A stretch of DNA of 64,000 nt from Chlamydoabsidia padenii (lineage: Eukaryota; Mucoromycota; Mucoromycetes; Mucorales; Cunninghamellaceae). The DNA lies in the NCBI GenBank assembly GCA_025330725.1, contig JAIWND010000002.1, positions 372,001 to 436,000 of the forward strand, given 5' to 3'. The notes under the pieces are model-generated. The model saw only the letters and a list, made by a program, of their open reading frames with translations. It ran no database searches and was not told where the DNA came from. Positions 32,893 through 44,574 of the stretch are shown here, piece by piece; position 1 is the first letter of the stretch; every line of letters starts with the position of its first letter. A program made the position numbers and the translations under genes.

Positions 32893-34626
32893 ATGCGTTT
32901 ATTTGTCGTCACCAAACAGGATGAAGTAATTCCTATCGAAGCTCAACCTAACGATTCAATACTCAGGCTACAAGCGCTTGTGGTGGAACGCCAGTGTTTG
33001 GAATTCAACAATATCATCTTGGATCACTCTCGAACGGTACAAAGTTACAATATTGCGCCAGATTCTTTACTTCATTTACGGACCCGGGAACCAGCCACTT
33101 TCAACTTGTATATCAGAATCTTTGGTGGTCGAATGTTTACCGTAAAAGTCCAACGCATCGATACTCTGGCTCATGTCAAGCAACTTATCCAACTACAAGA
33201 ACCAGCATTCCCAGTACACTACCAACTCTTATTCCGTAACGGTAACTTGCTTGAAGGCGATGAACGATCGTTAATGTCCTTTCAGATTACAAACGACAGT
33301 CTTTTGGATTTGGGATACCGTATGACTCCGACAACACCAGCACCTGTCCAACAGCCTATTCCACCTCCTGCCCAATTCTTTTATCAACTCGCCTACACTC
33401 CACCTGCTGCTACCAACAACAACAGGCCTGTCACCACCAACACTCCACCTGCTGCTAACCATAGTAGACCTGTCACTCCCGCCAGTAGGCCCGCCACTCC
33501 CACCAGTCGACCTGCCACGACGAACAACACAGCTGTCAGCAACAAACCGACTTCCACCACACCACTTGCCAGTAACAAACCGACTCACACCACACCACCT
33601 GCCAGCAACAAACCGACTTACACTACACCACCTGTACCAAAAACACCAGCACCAAAACCAACACCAAAATCAACACCAACACCAACACCAACACCCACGA
33701 AGCATCAAAATATTCTTATCAGTGTCGTATGTCACACCAAGAACATTGGCATCGCAATCAATACCGGCAACAAGATTGCTGACCTCAAGGAAAAAATCTT
33801 CAAACATACAAACATCACACCGGCAACACAAAGTTTGACTTTTAACGGGACCACGCTCAGTGACGAAAAGATAGTCGGGGACTACAATATTGGGCATGGC
33901 GCTTTGATCGACATGTTTGCGCGACCACCAAGGCCTTCAGTAAAACGAAAGGCACCTTCTATTTTTCCAGATTCATCACCTTCACAATCACCATCGACAG
34001 CAGCAAGCTCTTCTACACCATCGACAGCAGCAAGCTCTTCTACACCATCGACAGCAACAAGCTCTTCTACACCATCGTCCTCTTATTCTACAAAACCAAA
34101 TATTACTGTAGCAGCATCATCAACACCTACTGCAAAAGCACCGGGTCATGTAAGCGTCAAACAGGAAGTGGGGGCAACACCACCAGCGGTACCTCGAAAA
34201 CCTCAAAAGACTGGGCTATTTATGGGTGGCGTGATTGTTGATTTGTTATCATCGGACGAAGACGAAGAAATAGACGTTTGCGGACCAATACCACCTGTAC
34301 AGCAGCAACCACCAGTACAGCAACAATCACCTGTACAGCAACAACCACCAGTAAAGCAACAGCAACAACCAGCAAAGCAACAACCAGCAAAGCAACAACC
34401 ACCTCGAAGAATCAACCTTCGCGTGTTGCCAGACGGTAACATTCTGGCTTTGTATACTCCTTACTCTTCTCAAACCACTGTCCGGGATGTCATTCGACTG
34501 TATCAAGAACAACATGGCAAGTCAAAGGAAAAACGGACGATTGTTTTTGGTGGGGTCCATCTGCGTGAAGCCAGTACTTTGGACGAACTTTTTATCAACA
34601 ACAACACCCTTTTGACACTCTTATAA
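32893..34626 (+). CDS. Multi-ubiquitin-fold protein with a SUMO-interacting motif
   Basis: An intronless 577-residue protein. Four ubiquitin-like folds can be read: residues 1-66 (MRLFVVTKQDEVIPIEAQPN, ILRLQALV, ILDHSRTVQSYNIAPDSLLH), 71-143 (YIRIFGGRMFTVKVQRIDTL, LLFRNGNLLEGDERSLMSFQ), about 273-344 (ILISVVCHTKNIGIAINTGN, LTFNGTTLSDEKIVGDYNIG) and about 505-577 (NLRVLPDGNILALYTPYSSQ, TIVFGGVHLREASTLDELF). The linkers are Pro/Thr/Ser/Gln-rich repeats (SRPATP, ASSSTPSTA, PVQQQPP). At 447-459, VIVDLLSSDEDEE is a textbook SUMO-interacting motif with an acidic phospho-type tail. No fold ends in Gly-Gly and the chain ends LLTLL, so it is not a conjugatable precursor. A scaffold in ubiquitin/SUMO signalling is my inference; I know no named family with this order. 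Confidence 0.8.
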   Translation: MRLFVVTKQDEVIPIEAQPNDSILRLQALVVERQCLEFNNIILDHSRTVQSYNIAPDSLLHLRTREPATFNLYIRIFGGRMFTVKVQRIDTLAHVKQLIQLQEPAFPVHYQLLFRNGNLLEGDERSLMSFQITNDSLLDLGYRMTPTTPAPVQQPIPPPAQFFYQLAYTPPAATNNNRPVTTNTPPAANHSRPVTPASRPATPTSRPATTNNTAVSNKPTSTTPLASNKPTHTTPPASNKPTYTTPPVPKTPAPKPTPKSTPTPTPTPTKHQNILISVVCHTKNIGIAINTGNKIADLKEKIFKHTNITPATQSLTFNGTTLSDEKIVGDYNIGHGALIDMFARPPRPSVKRKAPSIFPDSSPSQSPSTAASSSTPSTAASSSTPSTATSSSTPSSSYSTKPNITVAASSTPTAKAPGHVSVKQEVGATPPAVPRKPQKTGLFMGGVIVDLLSSDEDEEIDVCGPIPPVQQQPPVQQQSPVQQQPPVKQQQQPAKQQPAKQQPPRRINLRVLPDGNILALYTPYSSQTTVRDVIRLYQEQHGKSKEKRTIVFGGVHLREASTLDELFINNNTLLTLL

Positions 34627-34696
34627 ATAATCATTAGATTTGTACTTTTATATTATTTAATTAATAAAACATTTATACTTTGTACTTTACACTCTG

Positions 34697-34698
<2 letters not shown>

Positions 34699-34750
<52 letters not shown>
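34699..34750. repeat. 52-nt poly(T) tract
   Basis: An uninterrupted run of 52 T between the multi-ubiquitin-fold gene and the next gene; the true length is likely uncertain from sequencing. Confidence 0.8.
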
Positions 34751-34753
<3 letters not shown>

Positions 34754-34866
34754 CATAAACTTCATGCTGCAGGGTCGGGGGTTGAAATTACTAGATGAAA
34801 TGGATGATTCTTTTTTTTTTTTTTTTTTTTATCTACTCTCTCTCTTCTTCTTCTTCCCAATTCACC

Positions 34867-36057
34867 ATGAACAAATTACTTCAGGGTCCACCTTTAAAGG
34901 TTCTTGGTCATGCCGGGATTGGCAAAGGTAAGATGATTAACCACCTTTTAGAAAGAAAAGAAAACCCTCTTGATGCTTTTTACTCCTCCTTCTTTTTATT
35001 GAACCAAAGTCCGTCAACATAAACAGGAACCCTTGGCACCTAACCTTTGGACGAAACGCACGAGGTTGGATATTCACATGCATTATCACTTTGGTCAACT
35101 TGAACTTGTCTTGACAAAATGGGACAAAATGAAGTATTGGAATTTGGAACAAGACCCTCTGACAAAAGTAAGTGAAACTATATATAACGTTGAAAAACGT
35201 CCTAACAAAAAGTACCTTTTTTTTTGGGTAGGAACTAGGGGATCAGGCCATTACTATTGCTGATACCATTCGACTCTCTTGGGCAACTTATGACATTAAA
35301 GATGAATCGGAAGTGCAGGTAAATTCCCTTCACCTCTCTAGTCAATCTTTTTACGACAAACTCACCCCCCCCCATCATTATGATAGGAATACATTACCAG
35401 GTCCGATATCAAGACTCTCTATCCAAGAGCAGTACAATACACCTTGACTGATCAAAAGAAAGAAAATGGTGGCACAAACATACAATGTAAGTAGGATCAC
35501 CAAAAAGTAGCCCTTTCATTGACTTTTTTTCTAGTGCACTATCATCATATGGCGTTACTGGGTCAAGTCTTGGCTACCTGCGACTGTATTCTCACCGCCT
35601 TAAAAACTCCTGATCGACTACAAATAGCACACTTGTTGGCTTTCCTTTATGTAAGTTGGCACACATACACAGAACCTCATTCCATACTCATCGTTTTTTA
35701 TATATATATGTATATATAGCAATGTTTGAATATGCAACAACAACCGCCTATGGTTGATTATAGGTCAAGGATTGAGCAACGTTTTGAAGAAATCAAGAAT
35801 GCTGCGAATCAGGTGATGGATCAAGATCAAATCGATTGGTAAGAAAGTCATAATTGAATGATGGAATGGGTTGACTAATTGGACTTTTTTTTTTATTTAA
35901 AAAAAGGGTGAAGACCTTGACCAATGATGTCCAAACGTATATTTTATGTTACTCGACAAATGATTATCGATACCAACCTTTGCGTGGTTGCTCCAGTGTG
36001 TTTGATATCATGAAGCAAAGCACCGCTCGTCCAGCCATTCACCTTCCACCACCATAG
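34867..36057 (+). CDS. Unrecognised 263-residue protein, seven exons
   Basis: Exons 34867-34927, 35010-35167, 35232-35318, 35387-35486, 35535-35650, 35720-35838, 35907-36057; all junctions are canonical and the sum is divisible by three, so the gene is very likely real. Order of visible parts: GPPLKVLGHAGIGK near the start, RTRLDIHMHYHFGQLELVLT, KWDKMKYWNLEQDPLTKELG, IADTIRLSWATYDIKDESEV, RAVQYTLTDQKKENGG, LLGQVLATCDCILTALKTPD, then IEQRFEEIKNAANQVMDQDQ (amphipathic helix) and QTYILCYSTNDYRYQPLRGC. It looks soluble, mostly helical, without signal peptide or membrane span. The acceptor of intron 1 was chosen at 35009 because the next AG (35034-35035) leads to an early stop. I do not recognise the family. 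Confidence 0.75.
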
Positions 36058-36288
36058 TATTACTTACAACTACATTATAATAAAACTGTCTCTTTTTTAT
36101 TTCATTTTACCCAACATTATATCTTTGTATTGTCCCAATATCATTCAAATCAAATACTATATATATATATATATATTTATTATTAAAATCCATATAACAA
36201 ACCAGCTAAAACTAAAAATGATAAAAAGGGTGATATGAAAGTGGGGTTCTAAAAATTCCATCAGCTATTGTAGACAGACATTGTCAAA

Positions 36289-38514
36289 TTAGGTCCAGAC
36301 ATACTATTATAAAAATAAAATAAAACAAGATTGTTAGTTTTCCCAAACCTATTCTTCATTACACCCTTGATTTTTTTATGGTGTTTCTCACCTGAGGGCC
36401 ACCGCCACCTTCAGGAACGGTCCAATCAATGTTCTGAGAAGGATCCTTGATGTCGCATGTCTTGCAGTGAATACAGTTTTGAGAGTTGATCTGTAATCGT
36501 TGATGACCGGGGTTTGCTTCGTCTTCTACAAATTCATATACACCAGCTACAAAACGTCCAAAAAAAATAATAATAATAATCAATCAATGCTTTGTTATCT
36601 CCCCCCCCTTTCTTTTTGTTACCTGGACAGAATCTGCCTTCGGGACCATCATAGATTGCCAAATTTCGTTCGACAGGCTTGGCATTATCACGTAATCTTA
36701 AATGGACAGGTTGATTTTCAGCATGATTGGTACCGGTGCGGGAGACACTAGTGAGCAAATCAAAAGAGAGGACACCATCAGGCTTGGGATAATCAATCTT
36801 TTTGGATTCGGCAGCAGGTTTCAATGTTTGCCAATCAGCATGCTTGTGTCGGAAGGTCCATGGTTCCTTGCCCTTGAGAATCATTGTTTCAATACCAGAA
36901 TACAAGACACCACCGAGAACACCGAGGGCACTGTTGAAGGAAGGTTTGATGTTACGGACTTCGTATAATTCTTCATACACCCAAGAGTTCTTGATCTTTT
37001 CTTCATAGTTATCCAAAACGACACCAGTAGTATCAATGTTGTCAGCAAACAGTTTTTCACAAGCAGCTTCAGCAGCCAACATGCCAGATTTCATTGCCGT
37101 GTGAGTGCCTTTGATCTTGGGCAAGTTCAAAAAGCCCGCGGTACAGCCAATCAGAGCACCACCAGGGAAGATCAGTTTAGGAATGGATTGATAACCACCT
37201 TCATTGATAGCACGAGCACCATATGAGATACAAGTTCCACCTTCCAAAAGATCTTTAACGAGAGGATGATGTTTGAATCGCTAAAATAAGAAAAGAAGGA
37301 TAAGCGGAGTTTTAGTTGACACATACACATACACCATTAACCAATATTTTCCCACGATAGCGTGTCCATTTTTTTCCCCTTTACCTGGAATTCCTTGTAT
37401 GGGCTCATATAAGGATTAGTATAATCAAGACCCACAACTAGACCAAGAGCGACCAAGTGACGATCAGGTTCCAAGTGATAGATGAAGCTTCCACCATAAG
37501 TATTGTTATCCATGGGCCAGCCAATAGTATGAGTCACTGATCCAGGTTGATGTTTTTCAGGCTTGACTTCCCATACTTCCTTAATCCCAATACCATATTG
37601 TTGAGGGTCACTGTCCTTGCGCAAATCAAACTTCTTGGCCAATGTCTTGGTGAGGGATCCATGACAACCTTCGGCAAATAAAGTCACTTTGGCGTTGACA
37701 TGCATACCGCGTTCATAAGTATCCTAAACCCATAAAGTGAGTGAGTTAATCAAGTGTGCTTATATGTGTTATTCTCATTTATTACCTTTGGTTCAAAGTT
37801 TTTATCCAAACCGACATCATTCAAGGCCACCCCACGTACGCTACCATCGTCATTGTAAAGCACTTCGGAAGCAGCAAAGCCAGGATAGATCTCCACCCCC
37901 AATTCTTCAGCTTGTTCACCGAGCCATTTGACAAAGTTGTTGAGAGAGACGATATAATTGCCCTTGTTGTTCATTTGAGGAGGATGAGGCAGAGGGAAGG
38001 ACATGGATTTGGTGAGGAGACGCATACTATCGTGAGTGACGGGCGTGTTCAAAGGAGCCCCCTTTTCTTTCCAATCAGGGATCAGTTCATTCAAAGCACG
38101 AGGTTCCAACACAGCACCAGACAAGATATGAGCACCCACTTCACCGGCCTTTTCAATCAACATGACCCGAATTTCCTTGTCTTGTTCCAAGGCCAGTTGT
38201 TTCACCCGAATGGCTGCTGCTAGACCAGAAGGTCCACCACCGACAATCACCACATCCGTTTCGTCTTCAAACACTTCACCACGTCGAGGATCTTGTTCGT
38301 CTAATTGTTCGCGATCCACGGGGATCCAAATAGAGCGTGCTTGAGTGCTGGAGAGGCAACGCACTGCTTGTTTAGTGAGAGCAAGTCGACCACAACCTTG
38401 ATTCATTCTTGATTGTCCTTTTTGTAATGCAAGACGACCGGCTTGAGAAGAACCAAGGAGTGTTCTTGACTGAGTAGAGAGAGTATGGCGTAGACGTGCC
38501 GAAGATCGTAACAT
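36289..38514 (-). CDS. ETFDH: Electron transfer flavoprotein-ubiquinone oxidoreductase
   Basis: An inner-membrane enzyme that passes electrons from ETF (fatty-acid and amino-acid oxidation) to ubiquinone. Exons: 38514-37786, 37723-37385, 37280-36623, 36546-36392, 36303-36289; 631 residues. The N-terminal ~60 residues are Arg/Ser/Leu-rich without acid, a mitochondrial presequence. Next are [17 protein letters not shown] (FAD Rossmann motif), [77 protein letters not shown], and the 4Fe-4S cluster [18 protein letters not shown]. The last exon encodes only YVWT plus stop, completing the family's GGGGP ending. The yeast name is CIR2. A perfect promoter element is 143 bp upstream. Confidence 0.96.
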
Positions 38515-39848
38515 TGATTCTATAAAGTTAAAGAGTGGGGAGAAAAGAATAAAAAGAGAATGAAAGAAGAAGTGGAGAAAAGAAAAAGGAGAGGAAAATT
38601 CAATTGCGTTGGCTTCCTGTCTTTTTTTTTTTTTTTTTTTTTTTTTCAACAACGGTCGGGATTTGAATTCATCTAAAAAGTTCAAGACCATCAATTTCAA
38701 TCATTCACATGCTGATCAAACGTCACAGATGAAAAAGTGGGGATACTTTCCTTTTCCACCTTTTCAAGGCACAAGATAACAAGCAGATGAGGAGTGGAGT
38801 TTGAATAGATCCATGATGATTTGTAGTTTGCTTTGTATGATGCCTGGCTAAAAGATGATCAACGCTAGAGAGAAACCGCACATTGGCATTTGAGTTACAC
38901 AACCGAGGCGAAAAATACAGCAAGGACATTTGTCATGAGAATTGTGATTTCTGCCGCCTACTACTTTTAATTTGACGTCATACCATTCGAGTACATATCT
39001 GCTTTCTGTGATGACTGGTTGAATCTCTTTCTGATAGAATACATGCGGTATCGAGCTTATCGCAAGTTTCTTTATCCCATGTTGACCTTTCAATAGGGCA
39101 CGAATGTAATTCGGTACCCCTGAACTCAAGTTGTTTTCATTTCCCGATTGTCATCAACATGATTTTTTAAAAGGTATTTCATTCTTTGTAACAATGCATG
39201 ACTCCTGTAGACCAAGTGAACCGACCTTGGGCTGTATTTAAAACTCCACATATAGGCAACGAATTTTAAATGACTTTCTACTCCTTTCTTTTCCCTTTTC
39301 ATCACCATTGATGACGATAAATAATTGATTCGCCACTTTATTGAAGCGATCAACACTAACCATATCAGCAATTTCCGTTTACGATCTAGAAACATCATGG
39401 ACATACCAACTATATGAAAGAAATATGGACAAAACTGACCAATCCAACAATTTGGCCAACTATGAATTTATCACTGATACAAGACGAATAAAGTTGGCTC
39501 TATTCACCTTTCCGGCAACAATATCATTGTATCAAGGTCAGTAACACTTCTTTTCGACTGCCAAAAGAAACGAGTCAGGATGCTTCTTCCCACTGGATCA
39601 ACAATAGGAAAACGGGATCAAAAGATAGCACTCACCTAATTCTCAGCCAGTATAAACAATGTCATCAACAACTACAATCAAGCCCTGTCTTTATTATTAT
39701 GGTCTATTCCTCCTCCTCCTCCTCCCCTTAGTTTATACTTCCTCATCCTCAACAAAAAGAATCCCTATTTTTAAATGCCGCTGTAAAGGCTCATCCAAAA
39801 TAAAATAAAACTCTTTTGCCTCTCTCTTCTTTTTTTTTTTTTCAACTA
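38515..39848. other. Divergent intergenic region
   Basis: Separates ETF-QO (minus) and the HAD phosphatase (plus). Contains CGGGATTTGAAT at 38657-38668, a variant TTTAAATGCCGC at 39771-39782 (67 bp before the phosphatase ATG) and a T tract near 38622-38646. No gene is supported. Confidence 0.55.
38657..38668 (+). promoter_or_regulatory. CGGGATTTGAAT promoter element
   Basis: 143 bp upstream of the ETF-QO ATG. Confidence 0.5.
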
Positions 39849-40727
39849 ATGCTGCCACGTCTGTCTCAACGAATGCCAAAGTCAATCAAATCTCTTGTCT
39901 TTGTTGATTTTGATGAAACGATTACTTTGAAGGATACTATTGGATTACTTGGCCAGGTGGGTGTTGATGCTCATAACTCTCGGATTCCTTGGTCTTACTT
40001 TGTCCAAAGCTACCTCGATGACTACCATCACGTTAAACAAACCCTTCCACAGCCAGGCAACACAGTCAAACAACAAGTGGACTATCTTGATGGATTCCGT
40101 CATGTCGAACAAGCTTCTCTGGCGCGGGTCAGTGACTCTGGCATTCTCGGTGGACTCGATCGACAACAATGGCAACAAGCAGGCGCAACTAAAGTCCAAC
40201 TCCAGCCCTCAGTCAAGTCAACGCTAATGAATCAAGTGGAACCCGATCGATTGTATATAGTCTCTTTGAATTGGTGCAAGGATTGGATCCGTGGGGCTTT
40301 GGGTGGTTATGGTTTGAAAGACGATCATTTATTGTGTAATGACCTGGAATACGATCCTGCCACACACTTGTCGACCGGACTGATTCGACCCTCCATTCTC
40401 AACACTTGTGATAAGGCTCGACATATCCAATCCGTCCTCGAGCAATACAACACAACAAGAAGTATTTATATAGGTGACTCGATGGGTGATTTGCTGCCAT
40501 TAGGTAACAAAATGATTGATGAATAGAGAAGAGAATCAACTCACACTGTATTTAAATTAGTGCAATGCGATGTAGGAATCATCATTGGGAAAAACAAGAA
40601 ACTATTGGAGGGATTACAACAAGTAGGAATCACCGTACAAGAAGGGTTATCACCAACAACTAGTCCTGATTTAGTTTATAGAGTAGACGATTGGGATACC
40701 ATTGCCCAAAGTGGTATATTAACATAG
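39849..40727 (+). CDS. HAD-superfamily phosphatase, Cto1-like
   Basis: Exons 39849-40503 and 40561-40727; 273 residues. The HAD motifs are clear: motif I VFVDFDETIT (nucleophile and acid Asp), motif II LYIVSLNWCKDWI (Ser), and motif IV SIYIGDSMGDLLPLVQCDVG, which spans the intron and so confirms it; without splicing the frame ends at 40527. The cap region is short and helical. The pattern DSxxDLLPL followed by DVGIIIG matches fungal Cto1-type cytosolic phosphatases. A few residues before the second Met (MPKSIK) may be dispensable. The substrate is not known. Confidence 0.87.
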
Positions 40728-41007
40728 ATATAGTACTGTCCCCCATCTTCACATTGTATTAACTGTATATCAATAAAAACCACATCATTTTACCCATTAC
40801 CATCACAATATATTGTATATATATTTATAAACTGTACATAGTCTACAAGATATATCCACTTTTTTTTTTATTATATACGTAAACAATTACCACAAAGGAC
40901 ATTAACAAACTATGTAACAAATAATAGAAGGAATGTTGTATAAAAGTTCGTCTGTGTCGATTGGTGTAATGTTGTCATGTATCGTTATAGAAGGATTGAT
41001 TTGTTGA

Positions 41008-41513
41008 TTAAGATCGTCGGGACAAGGCGATAACGTTGGTCAATTCGTCAATCTTCTTCTTGGAGCGGAGGAAGGTACCGAGCTATAGAGTAAAAGAAAA
41101 AGGGAGAGTTAGCACACACCCTACATTACATTCTACTTTTTATAAGCGACTTACTCTCTTCTTGGTAAGCTTCTTGGCACGCTTATCCTTGGAGTTCTTG
41201 ATCAATTCCATAACACGACGTTCGTAAGGAGCAAAGCCAGCAACTTCACGGACAATGTTACGGACAAAAGTGGTACGCTTGGAAGAAGCCTATAATGAAA
41301 AAAAAGAGAGAGAGAGAGAAGGTTATAAGTAAAAAGATCCAGTCATGTTTTCCATCGTCCCCACTTTATACTCCATCCATCCATCCATCCATCCATCCAT
41401 TTAATAATACGTACACCTTGACGGTAAGAAGGCTTTTGCTTCAATTCACGGCGAGTGGTGATGTGACCCTTGTTGAGACCGACGGCAATACCAGACTTTT
41501 GTTGAGGAGCCAT
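41008..41513 (-). CDS. RPL36: 60S ribosomal protein eL36
   Basis: A component of the large cytosolic ribosomal subunit. Exons 41513-41415, 41289-41155 and 41082-41008 give 102 residues, the standard size. Sequence order: [80 protein letters not shown], all hallmark eL36. The donor of intron 1 was placed at GGT|GTACGT, which alone keeps the family frame into ASSKRTTF. Codon use is strongly C-ending, as expected for a highly expressed gene. Two promoter elements lie 50 and 97 bp upstream. Confidence 0.97.
41373..41400. repeat. (CCAT)n microsatellite in RPL36 intron 1
   Basis: About seven CCAT units within the first intron of the eL36 gene. Confidence 0.8.
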
Positions 41514-41562
41514 TTGATATAAAGAATAAAGAGAAAGAGAGAGGGAAAAAAAAAATCAATGG

Positions 41563-41621
41563 CTAGAAATCCCGACCCAGACATAACCCAACCTGCTCCC
41601 TTTTTGGGGTTTCAATCCCCG
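41563..41621 (-). promoter_or_regulatory. Two promoter elements upstream of RPL36
   Basis: CTAGAAATCCCG (41563-41574) and TTTCAATCCCCG (41610-41621), same orientation, 50 and 97 bp upstream of the ATG. Confidence 0.5.
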
Positions 41622-43227
41622 ACAGTAGGGGCACTTTTTTCTCGTTTTTTGCATGAATGACGGGAAATACTTTTTTCACATCCGTAAGAGTAGCATACAC
41701 TTATTAGGTAGGAAATGAAATGGATTCTATATTAGGATGATTATCTTGATAACCCATGTCATATATATATTGGCTTGTACTATTGATACAGGATTGAAAC
41801 GGCTTTGACCATCGCGGAGATCATTTCGTTGTTCCGCGATAAAATCACAAGTACATCTTTCCATATTAGGATGATCGTCATCATCAAGACGAATACCGTA
41901 TTCTTCCAAGATAGTACTACATGTTTGAAGCTTGCTTCGTTTCATACCGAAATCGAAGCATCTTTTGAGTTACAGCGATTTTTTGAAATTTAAAACCCGC
42001 TCATCGCGTTTCCGCATTACAACGATGGCTTGTCTTTCACTAGTTGAAGGATCAAACGTTCCCTTTACATAATCATCTAATTAACACACATCATCATTAT
42101 CTTTATGCCGGCTTCAGTGTCGGCATAGAATAATCTGGTCCCTGGAAGATACCATTTCTCTCTACACACTCATCTTACGCCACTAATGACAATGATCCTT
42201 TTGGGTAATATTCAAGGTATGTAAACTCAGATGTTCATACGGAAGATCAGATTACGCGACAAGCTTAAAATGGTATTTCTATTCATGGACGTACTTTTAG
42301 CCGTATCCGTGCTATTCTTATTTCCCTTTAGAAACACAACAAATCTGTATGCATCCCCTTGGTTCTTTGAACAGCATATCCACATTATTTTTTGTTTTTT
42401 TTTTTCGAACATGGTATGTTTAGTCTTGTTGAACTTGACAAAAAAGAAAAAAGACTGACATAGTCATGAATTTACTAAATCGGACATTGAAAATATGCAG
42501 ATCTGCATGAATTCAACTTTCTCGTCATTATACTTTATTCTTTTTCGAAACGTGGGATAGAATCATCATGTGTTTTTCACTTTATCTGTCAATTAAGCGT
42601 CTTTATAAATAGAAATCAAGTAGAAAGGCACAGCCGAAGGTTATTTTTCTCCTAATCAAGTACACGGGCTGAATATATATATGCAGGTTAATAACTTGAA
42701 ACAAAGGGTAAAGGGATTCTAACTTGATTTATCGTTTTTATGCCGAATAGGGTGGAGTGGTGATCACATCGTATGTATAGTTTTTTTTCGTTTACCCAGG
42801 AGAGAGTCGGATGAAAGTTTTACAAGGTTCCACCAAAGTGATCTAAGAACAGTGTTGCAGTGATTGTTGATATCCTTACATAGCATGGCAGCATCATCAA
42901 CCAAGCCAATCTTTCAATCAAGCATAAAGTGGTGGTAATCAGGTGTTCTAGTAAGCAGTCTGATTAGTAAAAGTGGTAGGTGGTGCTTTTCCTATACAGT
43001 GATATGATATATCTATTATTAGAGAAAAAGAGAAGACAAAGGGGGGTTCGATGCATCATGCATTATTAAAAATATAAATAAAAAGATCGTTGTTTATTTA
43101 TTTATTAAATGATATGGACAGGCATGAATGCAGGTATTAGGGGATAGGAGAAGTGGGAGTAGATATCTAATTATATTATGTATGTAGGGAGAGAGAGGAA
43201 TGTAGGGGAGGGGTATAAATCCATCAT
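41622..43227. other. Gene-poor stretch
   Basis: No supported gene on either strand. It contains TTTAAAACCCG at 41989-41999 and otherwise AT-rich sequence. ORFs here are short and do not splice into anything protein-like. Confidence 0.5.
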
Positions 43228-44451
43228 CTATTCTAGTTGTTTCGTGGTCTTATTGGCTGGGAATCGTTTGCGAAGCATGTTGATCATCATTTTAAACCAA
43301 TACAGATTCAGGCATACAGTCGCAAAATTAGCACTTCCATAAACAGCAATGTCTACGTAAAATACGGTTAATTACATATCCGTCAATCCAACCCGAGTCA
43401 ATTATACTTACATCTGAATGGCACCAATTCCTTGACAGCATAAATGTCGGCTAAAAAGCAATATAATAGATGCATATGTTAATTAAACCATTCAAAGATT
43501 GATCGGAATGCCCATGTTACTTACTCCACATTTGGATGGTCATGTAGATACCAAACACCACCCGCGCACTAAAGAATGCAAGTATCAAAAAGATACCATT
43601 GATCAATTGGGCCCTAGTTCCTGTCCATCCAATTTTATCCTAATAAAATGGAGAAGAAGACCATGGTACTGTTAGTGGTATGTTATATAAGTCATTAGAT
43701 CCAAGTTCTTACCATAAACCAATTGAAGTTCAAAAAGATGGTACTAAGTTCATACATGAGGAAGATGGCACCATAGTAGTTGACAAAGGGTTTCTAGTTT
43801 GATATACATAAAACGGGAGGGGGGGGTCAGAGTCAAGATTATACGCCATGATTTAGATAGTGGTTACTTACATAAGAGAATATAAATACAGCAAAAGAAG
43901 CAATCCCATGGCAAACCATACTAATACCTTGATACTTGATATAATGTAACGCCACAAATGTATCCCAAAGGAAGTATCTATACATTAAAAGTAAGTGGTC
44001 AAGAATTAGTACACCATATCATCACCCCCCCCCCTCTTCGTCTTTTCTTTTATAACTGATAATGCATTACCCACAAGATATAGAATAAATATTTGCTGCC
44101 CAAGAAGTATACCCAAATACCCTATCGTTCTTCAAAACTTCATCATTCATGATGAAGAAGGATCCAGTGACGACTATCAAACAGTGAATCGTAGACACGA
44201 CGTGAACGTGCCAGTTGGGAGCATTGTACTATGACAATAAGAGATGGAAGGTTCATTAGATAAATAGATCCATCCTTTTATCTTTATTTACTTACTCCTT
44301 TAAAGAATTGGAAAGTCTTGGGGAATAACAAGGGAGAGATCAATCGAGAGGTTTCAAAGATTAAGCAGCACATTACAGTGGAGAGCAAGACCGCTTGCCA
44401 ATGGTATCGTAAAGTAGTCATTCCAATCGAGTCCAAGAAGGAGGCATCCAT
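43228..44451 (-). CDS. TLC-domain multi-pass membrane protein, TLCD4/TMEM56-like
   Basis: Seven exons: 44451-44296, 44228-44071, 43977-43872, 43793-43713, 43639-43525, 43450-43412, 43352-43228; 259 residues, the usual size. The TRAM-LAG1-CLN8 pattern shows in PNWHVHVVSTIHCLIVVTGS (conserved helix with His), YFLWDTFVALHYIKYQGISM, VCHGIASFAVFIFSYKPFVN, YELSTIFLNFNWFM and FLILAFFSARVVFGIYM. Five to seven hydrophobic helices can be drawn. It is not a ceramide synthase, as the LAG1 double-His motif and Hox part are missing. The best fit is the TLCD4/TMEM56 group, thought to act in lipid handling in ER or other membranes; the exact role is unknown. Confidence 0.88.
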
Positions 44452-44562
44452 CTTGATTGTAGGATACAAAGTGAGACCAATCATCACTGGAGAAAAAAAT
44501 AGAGTGGGAAAAGAAACGACAAGATGGGAAAATGCTTGCTTTAATCCGCGTCCACCTCTATT

Positions 44563-44574
44563 TTTCACATCCCG
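44563..44574 (-). promoter_or_regulatory. CGGGATGTGAAA promoter element
   Basis: One-mismatch copy, 112 bp upstream of the TLC-domain gene. Confidence 0.45.

Noticed and set aside
34680..34866. Poly-Phe ORFs before the unknown gene
   Set aside because: Produced by the T tracts only; the gene's own ATG at 34867 is followed by ordinary coding sequence and good splice sites.
38848..39404. Two adjoining ~92-codon minus ORFs
   Set aside because: No shared family signal, no splice signals linking them, and no promoter element in the right place.
41805..42458. Several 60-75 codon ORFs in the gene-poor stretch
   Set aside because: Compositionally like AT-rich non-coding DNA; none splices into a longer frame.
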